Source: Dendrophyllia cribrosa (Eukaryota > Cnidaria > Anthozoa > Scleractinia > Dendrophylliidae). Taken from it: a stretch of 64,000 nt of DNA. A program made the translations under genes and the position numbers. The notes beneath the pieces were generated by a model that saw only the letters and a program-made list of their open reading frames with translations, had not been told where the DNA came from and made no database searches. The stretch is taken from assembly GCA_024195265.1 (NCBI GenBank), contig JAJLRJ010000010.1, forward strand, positions 20,130,284-20,194,283. Direction: 5' to 3'. Shown here in pieces: positions 33,141 to 43,366 of this stretch (position 1 is the stretch's first letter; every line of letters begins with the position of its first letter).

Positions 33141-35722
33141 CTTATTAACTTTTGTGATATCCTTGCATACTAATTTGGATTTCCTGCATACTAACTTGGA
33201 TAGGTAAGTAATTATTTAGTCCTTGTGTTTTATACCAACACAATAGGAATAATAGACAGGTCTAAACATGCCCGCTTATACCAACTCACTTCAAAACAAA
33301 ACACAACTGACACAAATATCAAGGATATGATCAAGGATTTGCGAAAACAGCCTCGAATATTAAACTTAATTTCTTAGATGATAAATGTGGCGTTATAGAA
33401 CTATACCAGTTCCCGAAATCCTTGAAATCTCCGTCCGAGTTTTACATTTTGTTGGTACGGAGGAAATAATTGGCCAGTTAAATTAAGACATTATTCAAAC
33501 AGTAAAACAAAGTGGATTTACGTACACGAAGATGAACCAAACGTAAAATCGTTTTCAGAGGAAACCTTTGCTACCGAAAAAGCCAACAAAGCTTCAGGAC
33601 TGCAATCCGGCCTTACAGTGAATTCGCGCTACGACTGCAAAGTTATTTCATTCTAACATTTTGTTCTTGATTTCCTTATCATTTGTGGAGTACATGGATT
33701 TGAGTTGTTCTAAATAAAACAGCTTTTGTTGACATATGATTTGATGTAACCTTAATGCGTTTTGTTATTATTAATTAAAATTGATTTGAACTTAAACAAA
33801 GCGTGGGTTTATTGTTTTAGCACGCGCATGTAATTGGCAGCTTTATTTTTAAGGAGAGCAGCAAATGTAAGACTCAACCCAAGAAGACTTGGTGGTCACT
33901 GTAAAGACTCCATGACGGAGGCATAAGGTTTGGTATCGGCGCCACTCAGTCTACGCGCAGTTTTGGTACTAAACAGGTCACACAGGAGATCATGGGAACA
34001 TTGGTGGAGATTCTTAGGAGGGGATGGCTTGGGTGCTACATCCCATGATTTGGAACAACAACAACAACATTCTCCCGGCTCATAACCAGCACTGGATTCG
34101 CTTTATTTTTCACACACTAAGTTTATTTTTCTTTCTTATTTTTAGTGCTGGGATTTCGGCCACTTTTTCCTTTTATTTTTTTTCCGTACTGTCTTTGTAA
34201 CTCTGCCACCTCTACGTCTTCGGTGAATACGCCTAGTCGGATGATTATCGGCTTAAAGTTGCCGTTGACATTGTGTAACAGATGAGCACCACTTGTTATC
34301 TGATTATTTAAGTAGTGGGGTCGAGTTTGTGGAAGGATCGGCGTGAAGGACCGCCTAAAACAGTTCTTTAGAGCAACCTTATTGTGTCAGCCCGTTGTTC
34401 GTGTATGGTATTTCATCCAGTAGCTGTTTATGATTGTTATTTTTTATTTAACTATTTTTGGTACCCCCTTAGTGCGCTTAGTTTGACATTCGACCCAGGT
34501 CCAGCTTGTTTTTTGCTGCGGTTACGCCGGACGCTGTGTCGAGCAAGTTTGATTTTTTCTGGCTCGCGAGCAGCTAGTATTTGCTGCGGTTTCCGGGTGG
34601 GTGCTTAGTCAATTTTGATTCTTTGACTAGTGAGCAGCCTGTGTTTGCTGCGGTTACCAGGCGGTGTGCATGCGTTTTTTTTGCAGTCAAGTGCCTATAT
34701 GTTCGGGTATCAGTGGTATACTCGTGAGTTCTCATTTCATGTCATGTTAGTCTTACCTGATCATGTTTTGTGCCTTTTTGTGGCTAGCTGGCTTTTAGTA
34801 GTTTTTAATAATGCATTTCGTGGGTGTTGAGCAAGCATAAATATTATTACCCTAATTTAGATTTAGAATGCATTTTGTTGTGTTTCCTGTTTTCCCCTGG
34901 GTGGGGGGGGGGGGGGGGGGGGGGGGACAACCCTGTAACTACGAATAGTCCCTTCTTTATTTCAGGGATATTCAATAGAGAGGGACTAGTGGACTAGCAT
35001 TCCTTACACATTGAAACAAAGATGTTCCTATAAACCATGACCATACATATGCATCAAGTGGAACTTGAATATAAAAGTGACAAATGGGCAAACAATAATA
35101 AATAAAAATAATAATTGAATATTTATGCAGGATAACCCTTTAGTACTATAGTACTGTTATCAACGGGGTCCCGCTCACTAAAAAAGACATACATAAAAGG
35201 GAAATCATGTACTAACAAGAGGGAGTTGCAAATGAAGCAATTAAAATGCAATAGTAAAAACAAAAAATGAGAGAAGATAAAATAAAACATTAAAATTCAA
35301 CCCCAGATTTAAACAATTTTTGTCTTCATACCCAAATAATGTCAGGACCATTTCCTCCTCTGTTTATTTAACTTAAGTACAATCACTGTAGCCATATTGT
35401 CATCACCCATAAAAATATTATAGTAATTGATCTGAATTGCTCAAAAGAAAAACAAGTAAGAGATTCATGAATTGAAAACACCAAAACTCCCTTGTATGAC
35501 CTTCCACTCCAGTAGCCTGAGTAGATGATAAACTTATAAATATAAAGCAGAATTTTGGAGACATGAATGCGAGGGGCACATTATTCTGTGATGCATGCTC
35601 CTTATACATGTTTTCCTTAAACAATTATGCATCATATAACTCCTGGTCTGTCGCATGGTTAAAATTTAGGCTACATACTCCGTACCGTTTATAAAATTAA
35701 AGCTCTTTTTAAAATAACTCAC
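33141..35722. other. Intron/intergenic sequence with low-complexity tracts
   Basis: Three loose repeats of a GTTTGCTGCGGTTACC-like text occur between 34,500 and 34,680. A pure G run of about 24 lies at 34,903-34,926. A short CAACAACAACAACA tract at about 34,058 looks like a retroposon tail. No gene is recognised apart from the neighbouring methyltransferase exons. Confidence 0.4.
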
Positions 35723-36006
35723 CTTGTAAGCGAAAAAACAAAGACTTGAAATCATTCACAGGCTGATCTTCATAAATCACATGAATTGGTAGTGTATCAC
35801 CATGAATCTTTCTCAGTTCTTTCACACATGCATACATGAGAGGCATAGATGTGCCTCCATCTGCACAGCCATAGTCAGCGATGGTGAACACCGACCCAGG
35901 CTCCACACAAGTTGATCTAATAGCATCCAGAACAAGAGGTAAAGATTCCATGATTGCAATGGTGCAAATAGATGCATTATCCGAATAATACCCTGATCCA
36001 TCTTTG
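35723..36006 (-). CDS. Methyltransferase copy 2, exon 1 seen (SAM-binding)
   Basis: Acceptor CATGCAG| at 36,007 and donor TACAAG|GTGAGT at 35,723 bound 284 bp. The exon encodes GSGYYSDNASIC, LDAIRSTCVEPGSVF, then the SAM-binding strand-loop ADYGCADGGTSMPLM, and later VIYEDQPVNDFKSLF. ADYGCADGG matches the nucleotide-binding motif of SABATH/Methyltransf_7-like methyltransferases, which methylate carboxyl groups of small molecules (substrate here unknown). A first exon with the start codon must lie further upstream on the minus strand, and I could not place it with a matching phase. Confidence 0.8.
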
Positions 36007-36479
36007 CTGCATGGGAGGTGACTGTGAGGTGACTGGAAAGCAAAGATAATGTGTTGAGTGGCACAGGGAAACCAAGCAAAGTGATGCTTGAGATACCACC
36101 TCATGGTGAACACTGAATATGGCCTGATATGACATAATATAATGCCAGTTGTGATCCAACAGGTCTATAAGATCTATATCCAGAAGAAGTCAGAATTCAT
36201 GAAGAAAACTTAAAGAGAAAAAAATCATTTGAAGTCACACATCCCTAACCTATATGACATCCCCAATCTTCATGAGTTAATTGCCTACGAAATAATGAAA
36301 GCATCCACACAGAAAACAGTTTGAAACTGTTTATAATTAAAGAAGTAACAATTAATATTGAACAACTGGAGATAAATTTAAAATACTTACAATAGTTGAC
36401 TTTTGAAACCAACAAAAATTTTTATATGACTGATTGTAGTCAGTTCTATTTTTTTTTTTAAATAAGTTTATTTTAACTA

Positions 36480-36740
36480 ATAGCAGTAATTATCTAAGGT
36501 ACTTATCTGACTTGCTGGTATCAAGACCTGTCAACTCAGGACTTAGAGGAACAAACAAGTTCAACATACCAAGGGTCTCAACGACATCATATGGGTTACA
36601 TTCCTTTAGATACTTTGTGCCTAGAACTTGGAATGACTTACCAGATAGGATTAGATCAACTACTGTTTTTGAAGATTTATTAACACCTGTTGTAATTTTT
36701 GCTGACCTTGTTTTGTTTGCTTGTTTAGTCAATTAAGGAT
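36480..36740 (+). mobile_element. LINE reverse-transcriptase C-terminal fragment
   Basis: The frame 36,512-36,736 encodes FNIPRVSTTSYGLHSFRYF, then VPRTWNDLPDRIR. This follows the pattern (N/R)xxxxYGxxSFRYxxxxxWNxLP of the extreme C-terminus of jockey/CR1-like LINE reverse transcriptases. It is a 5'-truncated relic. Confidence 0.6.
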
Positions 36741-37085
36741 CTAATGGTTATTTATATATACGTGTATCTAAGTTAGTTAGCTTTCGGAGATATTAGCATA
36801 TCTATGCTACTCTGTAAATCTATGCTACTCTGTAAATCCGGGCATACACTGTACCCTGGGCATTTGACAAGAGGTTAGCTCCCCATAGTGCGGCATTTGA
36901 CGCGAAACGAGGCCCGACGGGGCAGGCATTTGAATTTGGACTTTGACAAAAACGTTGGTCAGTGGTCGCAAGGTAAAGGATTTTGTAATCCATTCTTTTC
37001 CGGTAGTTTCCACGTGGTTTTGCTGTTGAGTCTGTTGACTCGGTTGACCTCTTTCATTATAAATATTCATTATTCTGGAGTTCAG

Positions 37086-37170
37086 ATGCCTTTGTTTAAA
37101 GTGTGGAGTGCTGACAAGGAAATCCTGAAAGGTGTTTTCGCAGGAAACTATACCGAGCTCATATCGAAAG
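37086..37170 (+). CDS. First exon resembling a CIDE-N domain
   Basis: ATG at 37,086 opens 28 codons (MPLFKVWSADKEILKGVF, then GNYTELISK), ending at a good donor CGAAAG|GTAAAG. The pattern FKVWSxDxxxxKGVxAxxxxEL resembles the start of a CIDE-N/CAD ubiquitin-like domain. Only this exon is visible, and later exons were not found. It lies between two GGGGCATTTGAC repeat blocks, so it may belong to a mobile element. Confidence 0.4.
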
Positions 37171-37429
37171 GTAAAGTAATTTTTAGTCATATTTTATAAT
37201 ATTCCGTCGCCATGAGTGGATGGCGTGATGGCATGATTCATTGAATTTGCTCTATTTATCTTTCATTGTGATTCCTATTAGCAGAGCTAATAAGGGCGAA
37301 AACACAAGTATACATTGGCTTTCAATTTCGTTTTGTTGTCAGTAGAGTTATCTTTTTCCTTAAAAAAGAATGTATATGTTTGACATTTGTGGATTTGTTC
37401 CAATTGGTTTATAATGTTTATTGTATGAA

Positions 37430-37605
37430 TAATATACATGAAAAAATTACTCAATTTTGATTGGCTAAGAGCAGTGCAGTTCAAGTGTAACACCAGTGCA
37501 AAAAGTGTAACACCGATGCAAAAAGTGTAACACCGGTGCAAAAAGTGTAACACCAGTGCATATTACAAATAAAAAAACATTAACGCAAATGCTTTTACAA
37601 AAAAA
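37430..37605. mobile_element. Small element with four 20-bp tandem units
   Basis: Starts AATAATATACATGAAAAAATTAC and contains four units of AAGTGTAACACCAGTGCAAA. Same family as 20,750-20,932, which has two units. Confidence 0.7.
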
Positions 37606-37820
37606 AAGTTATATTATCTGTTATATTATCTGTTTTGTTGGTGCATCTCTGCGTTTTTTAAAATTGTTACATTAAAAGGTGCGAAACATTGTAAAAATTC
37701 CTTTAACTAGTTACTTTAATACCTCCTTGCCCGGACGGTGGGGCATTTGACGCTCTGTGAAGCCCTGCACGGTGGGGCATTTCACCGTATAAACTGCCCA
37801 CATGGTGGGGCATTTGACCA

Positions 37821-39119
37821 ATCCTTTTTAAAAAAGAAAAAATGCTCGGGGGTTTGCTCGGGGTGGGAGGTGGTCGCTCTTGGATTTGACTGATACATTA
37901 CATGGATTAAACTATAAATGAATTGATTTTCAAATTCAAGCACAAGAATTTACTTACATATGCATGTGCAGCCGACATCTTGTTGTATATTATACCCAAT
38001 TATATAATATGTGTTCTTGTTATAATTCATCTACCAAGGCAGTATACTGTAGAAGTAACAATGAAGAAACACACCGAGAAACACCACAATTTTATAAGCA
38101 ACCAAATATTAAAAAAAATAATGGTTACGATTTAAATGAGAAACCCTACAGAATTTCTGTTCTACAGATTTGAAAATCTTTCTTTGCTACATTGCGCTGT
38201 TACAGAGTCTAAAGGGAGAAATTTGCACGGCTGTGTTTTAGCCCCGCTAGGCAGGTCACCTTGCTAGCCGACTCGGCGGCCGGTAATCCGGTAACCCGGC
38301 TAGCGGTCCTATTAAGGAAAAATCGAGGCTTGCGGCGACCACTTTATAATACACGACAAGCTACTAAACATGCACAAAGTTACAAACTGCCTTTTCAACC
38401 ACCATCATAGAAATATTTAACACATCCTCTAAAAGATATAAAGTTTGCATCAAATCACTTACACGCGAATTGGCTGCCATTTTGAATAATCAGGGAAACT
38501 GTTTGGAGTGGGGCCTGAGCTCCAGAGCTTTCAAGAAATATCGAATGAGGTCACGGTCTACAAACGGACTTCGGACTACGGATTGGATATAAAACATGGA
38601 TTAAGTTTAAAGAAAGGCATAGAATGTATAAAATCTCAATTTAATGATGCGGCTGCAAAAAAAAAAAAACATGAATACTTTGACTTCATTTATCAAGTTG
38701 ACTCAATTTATCAAGATGAATTTTAATATATCAAAAGGACTCAATTCAATGTGTTTAGGTTACATGTAGTTTACTGTAAAATGACCTACACGTCATCAAA
38801 CTTAACATGTATCAATTTTATGATAACTAGAGGAGGCTGCAAGGCCTCTGGTTGGTGGGCTTGCAATGTGGTGGTTCTGGGTTCAGGTCTTGCTCGCCAA
38901 CTAGGGGTGCTTACAATTCAACCAAAAATCTCGGTAAATGATTTCGGTTTGAAAACAAATGGAACAGTTCATTTTCCGGAAATTTCTATTGGACATTGTG
39001 GAGCACGTGCTGAGATAATCTTTTCATCCCGGTTGGTACCAACGATTCGAAATATCTCTTACCATTTGACTATTTTATTGGTTCTAATTTTATAACATGG
39101 GGAAAACAAAAACCTGAAA
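37821..39119. other. Unassigned host sequence
   Basis: No gene is recognised. Short frames at 37,923-38,173 and 38,508-38,726 carry no motif. Confidence 0.3.
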
Positions 39120-39680
39120 CGAATTGCAATGGTATACAACAACAACAACAACAACAATTTATTTCGGTATTCCCATATAAATACTGGTATTACCTGCACA
39201 AGTAGTACGTATCAAGTATTACATGTAAGTATGACAACAACAACAACAAAAAAGAAACGGATATATCTGATCATTAAACTAACATAGATTGTCGATTTAA
39301 CATTGAATTATAAATATAAGCAGCGGTAGTCCTACAGGCAAAAGGATCAGCGCTGTTAAAAAGAAACAAGATTTTAGAGTTATTGTCTAGATTATTAAAA
39401 TTTTGATATCTATCATTAATTTCACTGAAATATTTCTTGCGTAAATTGTTGTGATGATGGCAGGTGAATAGAAAATGAGATTCGTCTTCAATTTCATTAA
39501 AGTTATAAAAGGAACAGATTCTTAAATGTTCGGGTGTCTTGTTGTGTCTGCCAGTTTCAATTCTTAATTCTATACAAGCGACATCTCCTTTAGCTATTTT
39601 GGTTGGAATGCTAATTTTGTAGAAACCCTTGACATTATTTAACTGGTTATTTCCTGCAAACCGTAACAGCGGTATCATGT
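39120..39680 (-). mobile_element. 5'-truncated LINE fragment with (TTG)n tail
   Basis: The minus strand frame 39,678-39,274 encodes ELRIETGRHNKTPEHLRIC, then EDESHFLFTC, then KYFSEINDRY and TTAAYIYNSM. This is the C-terminal region of a CR1-like reverse transcriptase protein with its C...H...C knuckle (one Cys of the usual CxxC is Tyr here). Downstream on that strand are (TTG)n tracts at about 39,237 and 39,150, the retroposon tail. Confidence 0.7.
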
Positions 39681-40298
39681 TAAACTTCTAGCCCACGTTA
39701 TGAAATTAGCCCATCAAGTCAGCCACCTTCCAGTTTAAGTAAAAAATACAGCACATTTGAATTTTCAATTTCCAGTACTTTACTTTCATGAGCTTTCATG
39801 GTACACCCAATAATACAGCACTTTAGTACTACATAGTGACTAGCTACTGTATAGTTCTCACAAAATTAATTAGCAAGCATTCGCGAGTTCGATTTTAGTT
39901 TGTCCAGACAGTGGTTAAAAAACGGCATTAGTGGCCTCAAATTGACGTTTTTCGATAAAACTCTAGGAATCAATAGGTTAAGCAATTTGTTACGGAGCGT
40001 GTATTTAAAAATACAGTACAAACCCGAGTATAAGAACCAAGATTTTTTCAAGTAAGCCTAAAAAGGTTCTTATACATTTTGTGTCTACTAAAAATCTTGG
40101 CTAGGAAACGTGCTTGCTGCAGGTCCAACAATCACTGGTCCAAGAACCTGTTTCGATTTTTAGGTTCAACAGGTTCTTGTATATATAATGGGGTTATAAA
40201 TGCCAAAACTTTAGCCTATAGGTTCTTTAATCTACAAGGTTCTTATATGCAGGTTTTTACTGAGACAAAAGAGCCCAGTCAAAATCAATATTTTAGGT

Positions 40299-40655
40299 CT
40301 GAGGTTCACAGTTAAGCCCCGACGTTACGTTTTAGGGCAACTTGTTCCTGGATGCATTGCATTTTAGCATTTGTGATTATTTAACCATCCGACAAATTAA
40401 AACTTTAACAAAAATAAACTTTGAGCCCAGAAAAATATTAAGAATTATTGTTTAAAACGGAGGATCATCAACCAATCTAGATATTACAGACTGCACAAAA
40501 GAATTTACTACATAGTGAATGTTAATCCGTATAAAATAATCGTTTATGTGAAATGCGGATAAAACTTATGAGTGAAATTGATCGGAACCTCGCAGTGATC
40601 TTAGTAACTTTTAAGCAGTTGGCTTGACAGCTCAGACAGCTCAGATTTTCAGTTT
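40299..40655. repeat. Segmental duplication, copy B, left part
   Basis: Matches 19,730-20,130 and is cut off by the Polinton at TTTCAGTTTCTTC. The right part resumes at 59,809. Confidence 0.8.
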
Positions 40656-40659
40656 CTTC

Positions 40660-40869
40660 AGTAGTATTAGACGTTGGTGATCCGGGACCACCTTGAAATT
40701 CCGAGATCACGCCACTCCACCCACCTGCCCCCTCAGCCTCCTTCGTCGGCTTTCGGGGGCAGGTGGGTGGAGTGGCGTGGTCTCGGAATTTCAAGGTGGT
40801 CCCGGATGCACCAACGTCTAACACTACACACTGGTGAATGCTGCTCGGCTGGTCCGGCACGAGACCACC
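40660..40869. repeat. Left terminal inverted repeat with internal hairpin
   Basis: It matches the reverse complement of 59,280-59,489 with few substitutions. Inside, 40,662-40,732 is the near-perfect reverse complement of 40,755-40,826, leaving the 22-base loop 40,733-40,754 (TCAGCCTCCTTCGTCGGCTT...). The G+C content is far above the flanks. Terminal repeats serve as replication origins for protein-primed polymerases; the hairpin is an extra feature. Confidence 0.95.
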
Positions 40870-40913
40870 ACCCCCAGCGAGACATAACCAATTGGAGAAA
40901 TCCCTTCACCCCA

Positions 40914-40927
40914 TTATAAAGGTGACA
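40914..40927 (+). promoter_or_regulatory. TATAAA promoter variant
   Basis: CCATTATAAAGGTGACA lies directly before the ATG at 40,928. It is the only Polinton gene here with TATAAA instead of the CATATATATACC motif. Confidence 0.45.
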
Positions 40928-41488
40928 ATGCCCCTCGTCAACGAACCAATGACTGCCGTTGCGTTTTTGAAAATGAGGGGAATTGAGTTGAAAGAAGGTG
41001 ATGACTTATATGCAAAGAACAAAGGGACGTTCGAATACAACCCTTGCAGACATTATGGTTTAAACTTCACACAAGGTCATTCCCTTGTTGAGCATCAAAA
41101 ATACGCTTGTAAGAATCTGCGAACAGAACCACGCCCGAAAGAGCTTTGTCTCGGCTGCAATCGAAGATTGTGTAGACAAACGGTTTCCAGACACTTAAGA
41201 AATGGTTGCCCTCCCGCGAAAAGAAACCCTCGAGTTTTTATACAGCGTGAGGTTGTTCGAGATGTTTTTGCAAACCTTAGCCAGCACGATCTGAATGCCT
41301 GGTTTGACGAGCAAGAACAAGAACATCTGACAAACAAAAGCCTGGAGGCTCTCGACCCCTTACCCAGGATCCGAGATTCGAGCTTTGTTTCGGATTTCAT
41401 CGAAGGCAAGACATCACTCGCAGCTTTTCAAACAGAGTTGTGTGGTTATTACCAATTGAAAAAACTTTCCCCCTTTACATATCAATGA
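40928..41488 (+). CDS. Cys/His-rich Polinton protein upstream of the exonuclease
   Basis: 186 residues from the ATG at 40,928, chosen because a TATAAA lies just before it and the upstream part of the open frame runs through the terminal repeat. Two compact Cys/His blocks are visible: CRHYGLNFTQGHSLVEHQK...C at residues ~40-62 and CLGCNRRLCRQTVSRHLR..C at ~77-100. Both look like small zinc-binding fingers. The rest is charged and probably helical. The stop TGA (41,486-41,488) overlaps the exonuclease start (ATGA arrangement), so the two products are probably linked in expression or once formed one protein. A DNA-binding partner of the nuclease is a reasonable inference. I do not recognise a named family. 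Confidence 0.7.
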   Translation: MPLVNEPMTAVAFLKMRGIELKEGDDLYAKNKGTFEYNPCRHYGLNFTQGHSLVEHQKYACKNLRTEPRPKELCLGCNRRLCRQTVSRHLRNGCPPAKRNPRVFIQREVVRDVFANLSQHDLNAWFDEQEQEHLTNKSLEALDPLPRIRDSSFVSDFIEGKTSLAAFQTELCGYYQLKKLSPFTYQ

Positions 41489-42606
41489 TGACGACAACAC
41501 AAGTGTTCATGAACTTTCTCAAATCGAGAAACACTGGTCTGAAACAAAAGAGCGCCGACTGGGTGAGAGCCAGGCAAAACTCCATTGGCGCATCAGAGAT
41601 CTCTGCCTTGACAGGATCGTCGCCGTTTGAATCACGGCGAAGCTTACTCTTAAAGAAAATACAGCCAGCACATATGCTCAACAATGCGGCTTGTACCTGG
41701 GGTAATCTGTTCGAGCCGATTATACGCAAGTATTTTGAGCAAAAACATTCTGTTTCCGTTTTTGGCCACAGCATCTCTCTTAATCTAGCAAGAGATCATC
41801 CACTTTATCGAAAGGTCACTTGCAGCCCAGACGGGTATTTTCTAGACAAAGATAACGGCTTAAGCCTGTTAGAGTTTAAATGTCCGTTCAAGCGGAAAAT
41901 AGCTATGAACAGAATTCCTAGTTATTATAGCGATCAGATACAAACAGGCCTTGCTTTGAGTGGTGACATGGTAAACAAAGGCCTGTTTGTTGACGGTTAT
42001 TTTAGAATGTGCTCTTTAAACCAACTTGAACCAAGTTTGGAACACAATCAGTTTCTAAACGGCGGAAAAAAATATAAAACGAAGTGTGACACAACACTTG
42101 CATGGGGAGTTTGTTATTTATTTGGCAAACGGACGATAACAAGGAATCAAAAGGCACTCATCGATGTCGGTTCACTCAAATCAAAACAATTATTTGAGAA
42201 AATTATGTCTTCCATTGCGGAGAAGGACATATGGTGTTGTTATGGGCATGTAAGGAGGTCATTTAGAAAACAGGACGAAGACGAGGAGTTTTTGCGTTAT
42301 GCCCATATGCAAAACGTGTTTTCAGAGAGTTCAGAAGGCCCTAAACCAGTGGCTATGTTCGTCTGGAAGCTCCTGGATATAACTGAGATTTGGGCGTCAA
42401 AGCAACCAAACTTTTTGAGCAATATCCAAACGTCGGTCGAGCGTTTTCATAACAGCTTGGCAAGCCTTCGAAAAAAGAAAACAGAACACTCTGAAGAGGC
42501 AGCTGAAAGCTATCACAGGCTTAAGAAAAATGCTTCCGTCGTAAGGGCTGGAGACGAAGAGCAAATGTTAGCATTTCTTATGGATAAACTTGAGCAAGGT
42601 TATTAA
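41485..42606 (+). CDS. YqaJ-type viral exonuclease/recombinase (PD-(D/E)XK)
   Basis: 373 residues. The ATG at 41,485 overlaps the stop of the upstream gene. In order: RQNSIGASEISALTGSSPF (the YqaJ/lambda-exonuclease entry motif) at ~30-50; WGNLFEPIIRKYFE at ~68-82; SPDGYFLD (catalytic Asp) at ~111-118; LLEFKCPF (the E-x-K of the PD-(D/E)XK fold) at ~125-132; and YYSDQIQTGLALSG at ~144-157. The family resects double-stranded DNA 5' to 3' in viral recombination and replication. The C-terminal ~170 residues are less conserved and charged. The 3' end overlaps the convergent VLTF3-like gene by 29 bp. All catalytic residues look intact, so the enzyme could be functional. Confidence 0.85.
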   Translation: MMTTTQVFMNFLKSRNTGLKQKSADWVRARQNSIGASEISALTGSSPFESRRSLLLKKIQPAHMLNNAACTWGNLFEPIIRKYFEQKHSVSVFGHSISLNLARDHPLYRKVTCSPDGYFLDKDNGLSLLEFKCPFKRKIAMNRIPSYYSDQIQTGLALSGDMVNKGLFVDGYFRMCSLNQLEPSLEHNQFLNGGKKYKTKCDTTLAWGVCYLFGKRTITRNQKALIDVGSLKSKQLFEKIMSSIAEKDIWCCYGHVRRSFRKQDEDEEFLRYAHMQNVFSESSEGPKPVAMFVWKLLDITEIWASKQPNFLSNIQTSVERFHNSLASLRKKKTEHSEEAAESYHRLKKNASVVRAGDEEQMLAFLMDKLEQGY

Positions 42607-43291
42607 TGCCCTCCATCTTTTCAAGCATGATCTTCCAGTTTTGTTCGTGCTTCCAAAGTGATTTTTCTGGGACTTGTAGCCAGAAGTAATTGACAAGCCG
42701 TTGTTGGCCTACCAGTCCGTTTAAGATTTTATAGGCTACAAAGGGCATAGAGATTCTTTCCGGTAGATATTCTTCGATGAATTTGAATGCCTCATTTGCA
42801 TGTTGTATTTCTTCGGAGGACAAGCAGGCGTAGGGTTCACAAATTTTCAGATGTTTGTTGAGATAGATTTTGAAGTTGTAGCGTTTGGTGGGCATTCTTT
42901 TTTTTGTAATTTTGTAATCACCACCATAGAGCTCGTTATAATCGAAGGTCACACCGTCCAGAGGCTCTAAGAGCCCGCAGTCCTCACAGCAAAGTTCTGA
43001 TGAAAACATCCTGAGGTTTAATTTGCCTTTGCAGTTTTGGCAAGCTTTTATCCTTTCATTCAAAAGGGTGAAAGGTGAGTGTGGGGGATATTGTGTCACG
43101 GGAGAAAGGCACTCTTTGATGTGATGAAGTCGTTCTGGCAGGTTTGAACGCCGTATTTCCTTGGTGTAGTTGTCGAGTGAGCGCAGGAGGATAAATTTGT
43201 ATTCTTTATCAAGCTCATCGAGTTTGGTTTTGTATTCGCCTTTAGTGTCCAAGCTCCGAACTTCAGCCAGTTGTTTAGCGAACTTCTCCAT
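42578..43291 (-). CDS. VLTF3-like late transcription factor with zinc ribbon
   Basis: 237 residues from the ATG at 43,291. This start is chosen over an upstream Met (43,327) because the TGTATATCC motif sits one base before it. A zinc ribbon CQNCKGKL...CCEDCG lies at ~82-104. It is followed by FDYNELYGGDYKITKKR, then RYNFKIYLNKHL at ~135-146, and a C-terminal stretch AYKILNGL...FWLQVP...WKHEQNWKIM. A four-Cys ribbon followed by a Y-R-x-x-F-type block and a C-terminal helical lobe is the arrangement of poxvirus A2L/VLTF3-like proteins of nucleocytoplasmic large DNA viruses, which act in late transcription. Similarity is by pattern only. Convergent with the exonuclease. No lesion seen. Confidence 0.7.
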   Translation of the reverse strand: MEKFAKQLAEVRSLDTKGEYKTKLDELDKEYKFILLRSLDNYTKEIRRSNLPERLHHIKECLSPVTQYPPHSPFTLLNERIKACQNCKGKLNLRMFSSELCCEDCGLLEPLDGVTFDYNELYGGDYKITKKRMPTKRYNFKIYLNKHLKICEPYACLSSEEIQHANEAFKFIEEYLPERISMPFVAYKILNGLVGQQRLVNYFWLQVPEKSLWKHEQNWKIMLEKMEGINNLAQVYP

Positions 43292-43302
43292 GGATATACA
43301 CC
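43292..43302 (-). promoter_or_regulatory. Polinton promoter motif (VLTF3-like gene)
   Basis: On the minus strand GGTGTATATCC ends one base before the ATG at 43,291. A variant of the shared CATATATATACC motif. Confidence 0.6.
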
Positions 43303-43366
43303 GTGTTGTGTATTCAATTGGACGCAAAGGATTTATCCTTCGAAATGTAGAGGTTAAATCCAGAAT

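Larger units (their letters stand above)
36830..37820. repeat. GGGGCATTTGAC-repeat region
   Basis: GGGCATTTGAC or GGCATTTGAC words recur around 36,840-36,930 and again at 37,735-37,820 (ACGGTGGGGCATTTGAC and variants), bracketing the exon at 37,086-37,170. This looks like one dispersed element family carrying a short gene, with a separate small element (37,430-37,600) nested between. Confidence 0.45.

Noticed and set aside
43292..43327. Upstream start (MRPIEYTT) for the VLTF3-like gene
   Set aside because: The promoter motif TGTATATCC lies between that Met and the ATG at 43,291, so translation most likely starts at the later Met.
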